Below, in pieces: positions 26,256 through 35,684 of a stretch of 64,000 bases of DNA. The stretch is from Calditerrivibrio sp. (lineage in GTDB: Bacteria; Chrysiogenota; Deferribacteres; Deferribacterales; Calditerrivibrionaceae), in assembly GCA_026415135.1 (NCBI GenBank), contig JAOAHS010000001.1, positions 39,039 through 103,038 of the forward strand. The letters run 5' to 3'. Position numbers and translations under genes: made by a program. The first letter of the stretch is position 1; each line of letters starts with the position of its first letter. Under the pieces are notes generated by a model. It did no database searches, was not told the DNA's origin, and worked only from the letters and a program-made list of their open reading frames with translations.

Positions 26256-27239
26256 ATGAAATACTTTAAAATGTTATTTGTAATTGGGTTGTCATTGCTC
26301 TTTGCTTCAACAGTTTTTGCTAATCAGGTGGTTATCAAATTTTCCCACGTTGTTGCACCTGATACCCCTAAGGGGCTTGCCGCTAATTTTTTTAAATCAT
26401 ATGTGGAAAAAGAATCTAAAGGTCAGATTAAGGTAGAAGTTTTCCCCAACTCAACTCTTTACGGTGATAGAGAAGAGGTGGAGGCCCTTAAGATGAATGC
26501 TGTCCAGATCATTGCACCAAGTTTTTCAAAATTTACAGGTTTTGTACCCCAGTTTCAGTTGTTTGATTTGCCATTTTTGTTTGAAAATGAAAAGCAGCTT
26601 CATAAGTTTCTTGACGGTGAATGGGGGCAGAAGATGCTCAAGCTTGTTGAGCCTAAGGGTATGATTGGTCTTGCTTATTGGGATAATGGTTTTAAAGATA
26701 TCTCTAATAATAAAAGGGAGATAAGAAAACCAGAAGATGCTGCTGGTTTGAAGTTTAGGATCATGTCTTCAAAGGTGTTAGAGGCTCAGTTTAAGGCTCT
26801 TGGAGCAAACCCTCAAGTACTCCCATTTAGTGAGGTGTATTCTGCTCTTCAGCAGGGGGTAGTGGATGGTGCGGAAAATCCTGTTTCAAATTTCTACACA
26901 CAAAAGATGCATGAAGTTCAGAGGTATTACACAGTGTCTGGTCATGGTTACTTGGGCTATCTTGTGGTAACTAATAAAATATTCTGGAATTCATTATCAC
27001 CTGAGCACAAAAAGATTGTGATGGAAGGTATTAAGCAGGCTACCATTAAGGAAAGGGAGTGGGCAGCCAAATTGGATGATGATTATTTTGCTAAGGTAAA
27101 AGCCTATGGTAAGATACAGATCTATACCCTCACCCCTGAAGAAAAGAAACTCTGGCAAAAGAAACTTATGGCCATATATCCTCAGTTTTATGATGTGATA
27201 GGTAAGGAATATATAGATGCGGCTTTAAATACTAAATAA
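26256..27239 (+). CDS. dctP: TRAP transporter periplasmic substrate-binding protein DctP
   Basis: This is a 327-residue preprotein with a signal peptide (MKYFKMLF to STVFA-NQ) and a DctP fold: IKFSHVVAPDTPKG at the mature N-terminus, LKFRIMSSKVLEAQF with the conserved arginine that salt-bridges the substrate carboxylate, and DGAENPVSNFYTQ. DctP proteins bind C4-dicarboxylates or related organic acids; the exact ligand is open. ATG 26256 follows AGGAGG by 9 bp; the in-frame ATG at 26208 would add a stretch before the signal peptide and lies upstream of the predicted sigma-54 start. It is the first gene of dctPQM. Confidence 0.92.
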   Translation: MKYFKMLFVIGLSLLFASTVFANQVVIKFSHVVAPDTPKGLAANFFKSYVEKESKGQIKVEVFPNSTLYGDREEVEALKMNAVQIIAPSFSKFTGFVPQFQLFDLPFLFENEKQLHKFLDGEWGQKMLKLVEPKGMIGLAYWDNGFKDISNNKREIRKPEDAAGLKFRIMSSKVLEAQFKALGANPQVLPFSEVYSALQQGVVDGAENPVSNFYTQKMHEVQRYYTVSGHGYLGYLVVTNKIFWNSLSPEHKKIVMEGIKQATIKEREWAAKLDDDYFAKVKAYGKIQIYTLTPEEKKLWQKKLMAIYPQFYDVIGKEYIDAALNTK

Positions 27240-27249
27240 TTTTCTTAAA

Positions 27250-27280
27250 GGCCCTATTTTAAATGGGGCCCATCTTTTTA
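27250..27280 (+). terminator. Attenuator-like hairpin between dctP and dctQ
   Basis: GGCCC (27250-27254) pairs with GGGCC (27266-27270), with extra A-T pairs inside, and CATCTTTTTA follows. Partial termination here would give more binding protein than membrane subunits, a common need in TRAP operons. Confidence 0.55.
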
Positions 27281-27294
27281 TGAAGGAGCCAAAG

Positions 27295-27816
27295 ATGCTT
27301 AAGTTTTTTGAGTTTTTAGACAGTTGGCTTGATAGGATTAATATATTTATAATGTCTGTGATGATGGGTGTTGCCACCGTTGTTGCCTTTATCAATGTGG
27401 TTTTAAGGTATGGCTTTAATATGTCTCTTACATGGGCAGGTGAATTGACATCATATCTCTTCATATGGTCAGTCTTGTTTGGAACAGCCTATGGATTTAA
27501 GATCGGGATGCATTTGGGGGTTACTGCACTTATACAAAGATTAAAACCTAAAACTGCTAAGAATCTTTTGACTCTTAGTCTATTTATCGTTTTTATATTT
27601 CTCTTGATTTTGATAAAATGGGGTTATGATTTTGTAAAATTTAACTATGAATTAGAGCAAGTTTCTGTGGATTTACATATTCAATTCTGGATAATTTATC
27701 TTTGTGTCCCAATAACTATGGCTATTTCTTGTTATCAAATACTTCTTAAGATAATCAAAATAATAAAAATGCCAGCAGAAGAATTCTCTTATGATTTGGT
27801 AATGAAGGAGCATTGA
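27295..27816 (+). CDS. dctQ: TRAP transporter small membrane subunit DctQ
   Basis: This is a 173-residue protein with four TM helices, including the DctQ signature region 'NVVLRYGFNMSLTWAGELTSYLF' (read as NVVLRYG...SLTWAGELTSYLF). DctQ forms the integral complex with DctM. ATG 27295 follows AAGGAG by 6 bp; the upstream ATG at 27280 would overlap the SD. dctM starts 1 bp after its stop. Confidence 0.9.
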   Translation: MLKFFEFLDSWLDRINIFIMSVMMGVATVVAFINVVLRYGFNMSLTWAGELTSYLFIWSVLFGTAYGFKIGMHLGVTALIQRLKPKTAKNLLTLSLFIVFIFLLILIKWGYDFVKFNYELEQVSVDLHIQFWIIYLCVPITMAISCYQILLKIIKIIKMPAEEFSYDLVMKEH

Positions 27817-27817
27817 T

Positions 27818-29101
27818 ATGGCTACGATAGTTCTGTTTGGACTTTTATTTCTATTGCTTTTTATTGGAGTACCTATAGCAATTTCTTTAGGTATTTCAAG
27901 TACATTGGTTATACTTTTTTTTACCCAGATGCCTACCCTTGTGATACCTCAGAAGATGTTTACCTCAATAGACAAATTTGCTTTGATGGCAATACCACTT
28001 TTTATTTTAGCAGGTAACTTTCTTTCCCAGGGTGGTGCTGCAAGGAGGATTATAAGGTTTGCAAGGGCTATGGTTGGACATCTGCCAGGTGGGCTTCCCA
28101 TGTCTGCGATTTTTGCTTGTATTATTTTTGCTGCTGTTAGCGGTTCATCCCCTGCTACTGTTGCGGCTATTGGATCAATAATGATGGGTGCTATAAAGGA
28201 GGCAGGGTATAATGATAAATTCTCCATAGGCTCTATAACCTGTGCTGGATCTTTGGGTATACTCATTCCACCGTCCATAGTCATGATTGTCTATGGCGTG
28301 ACTGTTGACCAATCTATAGGTAAACTTTTTATGGCTGGAGTAATACCAGGGTTGCTTCTTGGTGGTGGTTTGATGCTCGTAACGTATATAGCTGCAGTAA
28401 GATCAGGTTTTAAGCGGGAAAAGATGGCATCTTTAAAGGAGATTTTTGGAAGTTTTATGGATGCATTTTGGGGCTTATTGGTTATTGTGATTGTTATTGG
28501 CGGTATTTATGGTGGTATATTTACACCTACCGAAGCAGCAGCAGCATCTGCGGTCTATGCGTTTTTTATATCGATGTTTGTTTATAAGGATATTAAATGG
28601 AAAGATGTTCCAAATATCATAAGAGCCTCTGCTACCACATCTGCTATGGTGATGTTTATTATAGCAAATGCAATGCTGTTTGCTTTCGTCCTAACTTATC
28701 TGCAAATCCCACAAAACCTCGCCCAATGGATAATTGATATGAACTTTAATAAATATGTGTTTTTGGTATTTGTAAATGTGTTGTTGCTTATTGCTGGAAA
28801 TTTTATGGAGCCTTCCAGTATTATTATGATATTGGCACCTCTTCTTTTCCCCGTAGCCATGACCCTTGGTATAGATCCTATTCATCTTGGTGTAATTATG
28901 ACGGTTAATATGGAAGTGGGTATGCTTACTCCGCCAGTAGGTCTGAACCTCTTTGTAGCCTCAAGTATTACAGGACAGAGTATCGAAAGTGTTATCAAGG
29001 CTACAATACCATGGATGTTTGCTTTACTTGTAGGTCTCATCATTGTTACTTATGTTCCTTCGATATCTTTATTTTTACCAAAACTTATATACGGTGGGTA
29101 G
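27818..29101 (+). CDS. dctM: TRAP transporter large permease subunit DctM
   Basis: This is a 427-residue, about 12-helix ion-coupled permease. Family motifs include IPLFILAGNF, AAVSGSSPATVAAIGS, CAGSLGILIPPSIVM, GGIFTPTEAAAAS and LAPLLFPVA. It uses the Na+ or H+ gradient to import the ligand delivered by DctP; Na+ would fit the neighbouring Na+-NQR pump, which is inference. SD AAGGAG lies inside the end of dctQ. A strong terminator follows. Confidence 0.94.
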   Translation: MATIVLFGLLFLLLFIGVPIAISLGISSTLVILFFTQMPTLVIPQKMFTSIDKFALMAIPLFILAGNFLSQGGAARRIIRFARAMVGHLPGGLPMSAIFACIIFAAVSGSSPATVAAIGSIMMGAIKEAGYNDKFSIGSITCAGSLGILIPPSIVMIVYGVTVDQSIGKLFMAGVIPGLLLGGGLMLVTYIAAVRSGFKREKMASLKEIFGSFMDAFWGLLVIVIVIGGIYGGIFTPTEAAAASAVYAFFISMFVYKDIKWKDVPNIIRASATTSAMVMFIIANAMLFAFVLTYLQIPQNLAQWIIDMNFNKYVFLVFVNVLLLIAGNFMEPSSIIMILAPLLFPVAMTLGIDPIHLGVIMTVNMEVGMLTPPVGLNLFVASSITGQSIESVIKATIPWMFALLVGLIIVTYVPSISLFLPKLIYGG

Positions 29102-29109
29102 TTCTCTTG

Positions 29110-29132
29110 AGCGGGGGTTATCCCCGCTTTTT
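29110..29132 (+). terminator. Rho-independent terminator of dctPQM
   Basis: AGCGGGG pairs with CCCCGCT around GTTAT, followed by a T-run. It lies between the convergent dctM and DctM-like genes; the minus-strand U-tract is poor, so it mainly serves the plus strand. Confidence 0.85.
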
Positions 29133-30333
29133 AAATGAAATAAACTAAAAAGGTTAGTATACAAATTATAAGATAAATGGGCATGATGGTTTCGTAGAGT
29201 TGCCAAAAGTTTATATTCATTTTTTCTGTGATTTTTTGTCCTGCTAATTCCGAAATATTGTTGAAAATGCCCATTGAAACAAAGAGGGTAAAAGATACAA
29301 CGAAACTGTATTTGTTTATATTGTAGCTACTCAATATGGAGTTATATATGGGATACAATATGAGGATGATCCCTAAGGGGTCTATTAACTCTTTCATGAA
29401 AAAGGCCACAATATATAAAATAATAATCATATAATATACTTCTGAAAAGGATAAGGTGAGATAGTTTATCACATCCTGATTTGCAAAATTATAGATATGG
29501 AAGAAGGTAACCAAAAAGATAAAGTAGACAATACCAGTTATTATTCCCGTTCTTGGCATTGATTGAAGCAAAGAGTCGATGAGGTTACTTAAAAATCTAT
29601 TTTTATTATATAAAAAGGCAATAAAAAGGGAATATAAGAAGGATATGATGGCTACTATATCTATAGGGTATGATTTTATAAATATTAGAAAATATATTAA
29701 CAACGCATTGCTGTAAATGGAAACTATAGAAAAGATATCTACTTGCCCTTTTGTAACATTTAGTTTGTTTTTAACAAAAAGATAGTATGAAATGATAATG
29801 AAAGGTACAGCAACTAAAAGGGAATAGATGATTGTAGTTTTCAAAGATATTTTCAAAAGTGATGCTATAATGATTATTGGTATTGAAACTGGCAAGATAT
29901 AGTTTGCTGATGAAAGCAAAAAAATCGCCTTAATGTAATCTTTTTCAGTTTTAAATTCCTTAGGTGAAAAACTCTTTTCAAAACCGCTAAAAAATACCAT
30001 ACTTGTGGAGGATACTGTAATCGTAGGTAAGGAGAAAGCAAGAAACGAAATGAGATTATTCCCCAATAAACTAAAGATACTGCTCTTAAATCGATTTAAA
30101 AGTCCAGAATTGATTATGATATCTGAGCTTATTATAAAAAATGGTATTGCTGTAACCTCTGGTAAAAGTAGAACCTCCTGTAATTTTTCTGATAAAAGAA
30201 ATATACCTTCGTCGTAGTTGAATTGAAGTACTGCTATGTAGGTAATAGAGATCGATAATAGAATAGTATTTAGGCTCAATCTAAATAATGAAAGTATGAT
30301 AAGCCCTACAATAAATATAAAGTAAAATGTCAT
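29131..30333 (-). CDS. Degenerate DctM-like TRAP permease
   Basis: This is a 400-residue protein with about 12 hydrophobic helices and a DctM-like order of elements: IPFFIISSDIIINSGLL matches the IPLFILAGNFL region, SSANYILPVSIP sits where canonical DctM has GSLGILIPPS, and DPLGIILILYPIY sits where it has EPSSIIMILAPLLFP. The hallmark GxFTPTEAAA is absent, and so is the GSSPA loop. It therefore looks like a DctM relative that has lost transport motifs. It is the last gene after the DctP-like and small membrane genes in the kinase operon. I suggest a sensing or scaffold role; a broken or very divergent transporter is the alternative. Confidence 0.65.
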   Translation of the reverse strand: MTFYFIFIVGLIILSLFRLSLNTILLSISITYIAVLQFNYDEGIFLLSEKLQEVLLLPEVTAIPFFIISSDIIINSGLLNRFKSSIFSLLGNNLISFLAFSLPTITVSSTSMVFFSGFEKSFSPKEFKTEKDYIKAIFLLSSANYILPVSIPIIIIASLLKISLKTTIIYSLLVAVPFIIISYYLFVKNKLNVTKGQVDIFSIVSIYSNALLIYFLIFIKSYPIDIVAIISFLYSLFIAFLYNKNRFLSNLIDSLLQSMPRTGIITGIVYFIFLVTFFHIYNFANQDVINYLTLSFSEVYYMIIILYIVAFFMKELIDPLGIILILYPIYNSILSSYNINKYSFVVSFTLFVSMGIFNNISELAGQKITEKMNINFWQLYETIMPIYLIICILTFLVYFI

Positions 30334-30605
30334 TTTTTATCGAACCTTAGTATTATTATTAATATTAAAAAGAGTATACTATAAAAAAGCTTGATATATG
30401 CCAATGTTAGAAAAAAAAGTACGACCATAATGACGGTTTCAAGTTTGGTTAGATCTACTTTAATAAGATTAACGTTTAGCCTGTAGCTTTTATCGATGAA
30501 GTAGGAATACACGATGACAAAAGATATAACAACAAGATAGATATAATCAACAAATTTAATATCATAGGATGTGAAATATCCTGATAATCGATTGATGCCA
30601 AACAT
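30330..30605 (-). CDS. Small membrane protein in the DctQ position
   Basis: This is 91 residues with two to three hydrophobic segments (about 22-38, 57-72 and 73-87) and a short charged middle. It sits exactly where dctQ would be, between the DctP-like and DctM-like genes, and overlaps the latter by 4 bp. It is half the length of a normal DctQ and lacks the LTWAGE motif. No SD is visible, so the start is uncertain. Confidence 0.5.
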   Translation of the reverse strand: MFGINRLSGYFTSYDIKFVDYIYLVVISFVIVYSYFIDKSYRLNVNLIKVDLTKLETVIMVVLFFLTLAYIKLFYSILFLILIIILRFDKK

Positions 30606-30631
30606 AGTTATTGTAAAAAAAAATAAAGCTA

Positions 30632-31600
30632 TTATAGCCCCATATTTTCTAACTCCTTTTGAATCTCTGCACTTAAATGATTATAAAATATCTGTTTATG
30701 TTTACGATAAAAATCTTCCCAAATCTTTTTTTCTGATGGGGAGAGTTCGTATATGACAACTTTGTTGTTTGATTTTAGTCTAAAGTAGTCAATGTAATTT
30801 AGATTCTGAGTGATGCTTTTTTCGAATTCTGTAGCCTTTTTCAAAGAGTCCTGAATAAGTGTTCGCTCATTTTGCGTCAAATTGTTCCAAAATTTTTTTG
30901 AGATCACAACAGCATACCCCAGATAACCATGGTTGGATAGTGTTATATATTTTTGATATTCATGAAGTTTTTGGGAATAGATATTATTAAAGGTATTTTC
31001 CTGACAATCGATGATTTTTTCTGCAAGGAGATGTTTTAGACTACTAAAAGGATAGGTGAATGGCAGGGCTCCTGCTAAAGAAAACTGTGAGTTGAGGATT
31101 TGGCTACCCATCGTTCTTACCCTTAGACCCTTTAAATCCTGGGGCGTTTTGATGAGTTTATCCCTGCAGGTGATCTGCTTGAACCCGTTTTCCCAAAAAT
31201 CAAGTATTATTATTCCATGATTTTCAGCCTGTTTTTCTAATATATCTGTAATTCTTGATCTACAAAAAGATCTGAAATGATCTTCATCTGTAAAAAGAAA
31301 TGGGATGTCAAAAACTTGAAAATCTCTTATCTTATCACTAAATTTTGAAAAGCTTGGGGCTGCCATTTGAACAATATTTTTTTCAAGGGCTCTTATAATC
31401 GGTATATCATCAAAAAGGATTCCGTTGGCGTAGATTAAAACTTTTATTTTCCCTTGTGATGTTTTCTCAAGATCTTTTTTAAAGTATTCCACAGCCATGC
31501 CTTTTGGACTATCTGGGCTTACAACATGGCTAAATCTTATCACTGTTTCAGCAAAGATTGATTGATAAAATATCAATAATATCAATATAATCTTAAACAT
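30632..31600 (-). CDS. DctP-like binding protein in the kinase operon
   Basis: This is a 322-residue preprotein with a signal peptide (MFKIILILLIFYQSIFA). It is a clear paralogue of the DctP at 26256: IRFSHVVSPDSPKG, LRVRTMGSQILNSQF with the carboxylate-binding arginine kept, and NHGYLGYAVV near the end. The DGAENP motif has become DCQENT. Ligand binding therefore looks possible. It overlaps the response regulator gene by 8 bp, and with that regulator and the kinase may act as the periplasmic ligand sensor rather than as a transport subunit. Confidence 0.82.
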   Translation of the reverse strand: MFKIILILLIFYQSIFAETVIRFSHVVSPDSPKGMAVEYFKKDLEKTSQGKIKVLIYANGILFDDIPIIRALEKNIVQMAAPSFSKFSDKIRDFQVFDIPFLFTDEDHFRSFCRSRITDILEKQAENHGIIILDFWENGFKQITCRDKLIKTPQDLKGLRVRTMGSQILNSQFSLAGALPFTYPFSSLKHLLAEKIIDCQENTFNNIYSQKLHEYQKYITLSNHGYLGYAVVISKKFWNNLTQNERTLIQDSLKKATEFEKSITQNLNYIDYFRLKSNNKVVIYELSPSEKKIWEDFYRKHKQIFYNHLSAEIQKELENMGL

Positions 31601-32936
31601 TTTTTATTCTTGATAGTTTTCGATGAAAAGTTGCAGGGTCTATTTTTGCTATTTTACTTGCCTGCTGGATGTTGTTATTAGTCAGTGTAAGGAGTTTTTG
31701 GAGGTACTCTTTTTCAAAGTTTAATTTTGCTGTTTTGTAGTCTAGTAGTGTATTGTTTATCTCTGGATTACCTACTATATGATCTTTTATTATATCTTCC
31801 TTTAGTATATCCCCATCTGATAAGGCGACAGCTTTCTCTATCATGTTTTCAAGTTCTCGCACATTGCCAGGCCAGTTATGTGAAAAAAGCAGTTTCATAA
31901 ATGTAGGGGATATTCTCATCTCTTTTTTCCCAAAAGCATTGCAATACTTTTTTACAAAGTATTCGGCAAGATAGGGTATGTCCTCTGTTCTTTCCCTTAA
32001 AGGAGGGATTTTTATTGTGATGACATTAATTCTATAATAAAGATCACTTCTAAATCTCTTTTCTTCAACTTCTTTTGCAAGGTCTCTATTAGTGGCGGAT
32101 ATTATACGTATATCTATATCGATTAGATCTGATGACCCTAATCTCTTTATATTTCTCTCCTGAATAACCCTGAGTAGCTTTGTTTGGAGGCTCAAAGAGG
32201 CTTCACCGATTTCATCCAAGAAGATTGTGCCATGGTTTGCTTCTTCAAAATACCCTTTTTTGGTTATGTCTGCGCCGGTAAAGGCACCTTTTTCGTAACC
32301 AAAGAAAAGGCTTTCTTCAAGAGTCTCTGGGATTGCTGCACAGTTTACAGCTAAAAAACGGTTTTTATTTCTATGGCTTAAATTGTGTATTGCCCTTGCT
32401 ATAAGTTCTTTTCCAGTTCCTGATTCCCCTATGAGTAGTATGTTACTGTTTACGGTGGATATCTTTTTAATGATGCCAAGAAGATCCTCCATTTTTTTAC
32501 TTTTGGCAATGATGTTTGAGATACCGTAGAGGTCATTTATATTTTTCTGGAGTATTTTTAGGTCTGTTTTTAATTTTGAATTTTCTATACCTTTTTTGAT
32601 TTTGATCATCAGTTCATCTATATTATCAAAAGGTTTTGTTATGAAATCAAAGGCACCTTTTTTGACTGCATCTACAGCTGTCTCTATGCTGCCATAAGCG
32701 GTCATCATAATGAATGTTATGTCTGAAAAGTCTCTATTTATAATGTTTAATACCTCAAAACCTGAAAGCTCAGGCATCAGATTGTCACATATCACAAGAT
32801 CTGGGTAGATCTTGTCTATTTTGTTTAAAGCTTCTAAGGGGGATCTGAATTTGAAAACTTCGTATTCACCAGCCAAAAATTCACCGAAGAACTCTAATGT
32901 GTATATTTCGTCATCTATTATAAATATCTTATCCAA
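31593..32936 (-). CDS. dctD: DctD/NtrC-type sigma-54 response regulator
   Basis: This is about 447 residues: REC (D51 in VICDNLMPE), an AAA+ domain with Walker A GESGTGKE, the sigma-54 loop GAFTGA and Walker B GTIFLDEIGEA, and a C-terminal helix-turn-helix (NIQQASKIAKIDPATFHRKL). TTG 32936 is preferred because GAGGTGAG lies just upstream; a GTG at 32945 would sit on the SD itself. It lies between the kinase and the DctP-like gene. The sigma-54 promoter and paired dyads upstream of dctPQM are its likely target. The name follows context rather than a close match. Confidence 0.83.
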   Translation of the reverse strand: MDKIFIIDDEIYTLEFFGEFLAGEYEVFKFRSPLEALNKIDKIYPDLVICDNLMPELSGFEVLNIINRDFSDITFIMMTAYGSIETAVDAVKKGAFDFITKPFDNIDELMIKIKKGIENSKLKTDLKILQKNINDLYGISNIIAKSKKMEDLLGIIKKISTVNSNILLIGESGTGKELIARAIHNLSHRNKNRFLAVNCAAIPETLEESLFFGYEKGAFTGADITKKGYFEEANHGTIFLDEIGEASLSLQTKLLRVIQERNIKRLGSSDLIDIDIRIISATNRDLAKEVEEKRFRSDLYYRINVITIKIPPLRERTEDIPYLAEYFVKKYCNAFGKKEMRISPTFMKLLFSHNWPGNVRELENMIEKAVALSDGDILKEDIIKDHIVGNPEINNTLLDYKTAKLNFEKEYLQKLLTLTNNNIQQASKIAKIDPATFHRKLSRIKNV

Positions 32937-32989
32937 TGTGCTCACCTCTTAGTTTAGTTTATATAAGTGTTAGATTACTGTCAAGGCTG

Positions 32990-34810
32990 TTAATTTTTTA
33001 TAATTATTTCAAACTCTGTGCCTTTTCCATATTCTGATGACACTTTAATATCCCATCCCATATCCCTTATAATGGCATTTGTTACCGATAAGCCCAATCC
33101 TGTACCCTTTCCGACTTCCTTAGTTGTAAAAAAAGGATCAAAGATCTTGTTTAGATGTTCTTTTTTTATTCCAGAACCTGTATCTTTTATCTTAACAGAT
33201 CTATATTGGGCTGATTCTTCATAGGAAAGCTCAATAATGCCGTTTTCCTTCAAGGCGTCTAATGAGTTTGAAATGAGGTTTAGAAATACCTGATGCATTT
33301 TCCCTTTGCTAGCCTTTACTAATATAGGATATTTTAGATTGTTATTTATAGTTATTTTTTTCTTTTTTATAATGCTGCCAAAGATTTTAATTGCAAAGTT
33401 TACAGACTCTCTGAGATCAAACTCTTCATGTTTTTCTACCCCCTGTCTTGCATAATCTAAAAGGTTTTGGACTATGTTTTTGGTTTCTTTGCCGGCTTCT
33501 ATAATGATATTTATAAGCTCTTTTTCCTTAGATCCTTCTTCGAACCGTTTGGAAAGAAGCTGGGATATGTTAAGTATTCCCACGAGGGGGTTATTTATCT
33601 CATGGGCAACGCCACCAGCTAATAAACCAAGAGCAGATAATTTTTCGGCCTGGATTAATTGGGCCTCTAAATCTTTTATTTTGCTTATGTCTCTAACAAG
33701 TTCTACACAGGCTGTGACATCCCCTTTTTCATCAAAGAGGGGTGCCCATATTACTTCGTATTGCCCTTTGTTACCTTTTAAAAAATCTACGGTGGATACA
33801 CTGAAGCTTTTTTTAGACTCAAAAACCTGTTCGAACATACAAAAGGGGCATTTCTGTTGCCTTCCTGTAATCTTTTCATAGCAATATCCTGTTTGGATGT
33901 CAGGTAGTTTTTTTACAATATAGCTGTTAGCCCATAACAGTTGGTAATTTTTATCTATGAGGATAACTCCTTCATCTATTGACTCTACAATTCTCTGGAA
34001 TTTTTCATGTTCCAATTGGAAAAGTTTTTGATATTTCTCTTTTTCATAGATAAATCTGTTTACGGTTATTTTTATCGTAAATAGTAGTATTAGGATTATA
34101 GTGCCAAATATCAGTGCAGAAAAGCCAATCTTAAGCTCTTTATCCATTAGACCAGAATAGTAATATTTAAATGGAGCATAAATATAGATATCAAGGCTAT
34201 TGTAAAAGCTTGCACCTGTAACCGAATATTCGGAACCGCCACTTAATATGGAAAACTGTTTTTCTTTTTTGTTAATTATTTCGGGATAAAAATTGATGTA
34301 CTCAGAGGAGTATGATATTGTACCATCTTTGTTTAAGATAAGTATATTTTCACCAAAAAGAAGGTTTGATAGGATCTCATCTAAGTTAACCAAAGAGATA
34401 TAATGGGTATCTTCCTTCTTTATATGGATTGCTAAGTAGTTTTTATTGTTTATTTGGGTGACAAATACCTTATTTTTAAGTTGGTAGTTTATTATGTCAA
34501 TATTTAGTGGTTCTGTTATATTTGTAAAAATGAGACCACCGTTGCTTATAATTATCAAATCGTTTTTAGTTTCAAAGGATTTAGATGATGAAATCTTATT
34601 TAAGAAGAGATCTTTTTGGGCCAGTTCCTCTTCAAGTTTGTTCAGAAGTTTTAAGATCGTTTTTTCTTGGGTTTTATATACAAATGACCTGAATTTTTCG
34701 TTGCTCTTTTTATCGACATACATCAGAGAACTGATGATTATAAATATAAGTATTGAAATAAGAATGATAAGTTCAAAGGGGTTAAGATTTTTGAGAAACT
34801 GCTTGATCAT
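32990..34810 (-). CDS. Membrane histidine kinase of the DctB/DctS kind
   Basis: This is 606 residues: TM1 (13-31), a periplasmic sensor of about 195 residues (Cache-like pattern), TM2 (228-250), a PAS domain (270-378) with a cysteine cluster C310, C321, C324, a dimerisation box GGVAHEINNPLVGI with H403, and a HATPase domain with NLISNSLDAL and GTGLGLSV. It should phosphorylate the adjacent sigma-54 regulator. No SD is seen before the ATG, 9 bp after the ZIP gene. The periplasmic domain could contact the DctP-like protein encoded downstream. Confidence 0.85.
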   Translation of the reverse strand: MIKQFLKNLNPFELIILISILIFIIISSLMYVDKKSNEKFRSFVYKTQEKTILKLLNKLEEELAQKDLFLNKISSSKSFETKNDLIIISNGGLIFTNITEPLNIDIINYQLKNKVFVTQINNKNYLAIHIKKEDTHYISLVNLDEILSNLLFGENILILNKDGTISYSSEYINFYPEIINKKEKQFSILSGGSEYSVTGASFYNSLDIYIYAPFKYYYSGLMDKELKIGFSALIFGTIILILLFTIKITVNRFIYEKEKYQKLFQLEHEKFQRIVESIDEGVILIDKNYQLLWANSYIVKKLPDIQTGYCYEKITGRQQKCPFCMFEQVFESKKSFSVSTVDFLKGNKGQYEVIWAPLFDEKGDVTACVELVRDISKIKDLEAQLIQAEKLSALGLLAGGVAHEINNPLVGILNISQLLSKRFEEGSKEKELINIIIEAGKETKNIVQNLLDYARQGVEKHEEFDLRESVNFAIKIFGSIIKKKKITINNNLKYPILVKASKGKMHQVFLNLISNSLDALKENGIIELSYEESAQYRSVKIKDTGSGIKKEHLNKIFDPFFTTKEVGKGTGLGLSVTNAIIRDMGWDIKVSSEYGKGTEFEIIIKN

Positions 34811-34819
34811 TGTTTAGTA

Positions 34820-35632
34820 TCAGCCAAAGGCAACATCTAAGAACATCATGACAGCAAACCCCAGCATGGCACCAATGGTGGATAAATCGGTATCGCTGTC
34901 TCCGTGTTGGGCTTCAGGTATGAGTTCTTCAACAACCACATAGATCATGGCTCCAGCTGCAAAGGATAGCGCATAGGGTAGTAAGGGTTCGGCAATACTG
35001 ACAGCGTAGGCACCAATTACAGCTGCAATCGGTTCAACTATTCCTGAGATCTGGCCATAAAAAAAAGCTTTTCTTTTGCTAAAGCCTTCTCTCATCAGGG
35101 GTATGGACACAGCAGCACCTTCAGGGAAGTTTTGTATCCCAATACCGACTGCTAAGGCAATGGCGCCACCTATAGAGGTGAAATTGGCTTGAGAATGAAC
35201 AGAACCAAATGCTACACCTACTGCTAATCCTTCAGGGATGTTGTGTATTGTTATAGCCAAAACAAGTAGAATACTTCTCTGCAGGGATGTCTTTATCCCT
35301 TCAGCCTTTTCTATTTTTAGCCCTTGATGCAGATGGGGTATAAAGTTATCTATAGCAAGTAAAAAAGCACCTCCAGCCAAAAAGCCCATAACTGCAGGTA
35401 TCCATGGTTTGTCGGAGTGTTTTTCTGCGAGTTCTATGGCTGGTGAAAGTAATGACCAAAAGCTTGCTGCAATCATCACGCCTGCAGCAAAGCCTAACAT
35501 ACTATTTAATATCTTTTTGTTGATCGATTTAAAAAGAAAAACCATTGATGCACCAGCAGCTGTCAAAAGCCAGGTAAAGATTCCAGCAAAAAGTGCTTGT
35601 ATTATTCCATTTAAACCAAAAAAGATATCCAT
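34820..35632 (-). CDS. ZIP-family metal transporter (ZupT-like)
   Basis: This is 270 residues with eight hydrophobic helices and the ZIP metal-site motifs [11 protein letters not shown] and [12 protein letters not shown] plus [12 protein letters not shown] proteins import Zn2+ or Fe2+/Mn2+. It heads the minus-strand group followed by the kinase, but a functional link to the TRAP genes is not evident. It has a strong promoter only 5 bp from the ATG and no SD, so it is a leaderless candidate. Confidence 0.87.
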   Translation of the reverse strand: MDIFFGLNGIIQALFAGIFTWLLTAAGASMVFLFKSINKKILNSMLGFAAGVMIAASFWSLLSPAIELAEKHSDKPWIPAVMGFLAGGAFLLAIDNFIPHLHQGLKIEKAEGIKTSLQRSILLVLAITIHNIPEGLAVGVAFGSVHSQANFTSIGGAIALAVGIGIQNFPEGAAVSIPLMREGFSKRKAFFYGQISGIVEPIAAVIGAYAVSIAEPLLPYALSFAAGAMIYVVVEELIPEAQHGDSDTDLSTIGAMLGFAVMMFLDVAFG

Positions 35633-35637
35633 ATTTT

Positions 35638-35666
35638 TTTATACTTACAAATGTATTTTTTTTCAA
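35638..35666 (-). promoter_or_regulatory. Promoter of the ZIP gene, leaderless type
   Basis: Minus strand: TTGAAA (complement of 35661-35666), 17 bp, TATAAA (complement of 35638-35643), then 5 bases to the ATG at 35632. It is divergent to the Rrf2 gene. Confidence 0.65.
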
Positions 35667-35684
35667 TAGTCATTTAAAAAAATG

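Noticed and set aside
26208..26256. ATG 26208 as the dctP start
   Set aside because: It would add 16 residues before a normal signal peptide, and the true SD AGGAGG lies before ATG 26256.
29131..30605. Calling the DctM-like and small membrane genes pseudogenes
   Set aside because: Both frames are intact, overlap their neighbours tightly and keep TRAP-like helices, so I treat them as functional but divergent.
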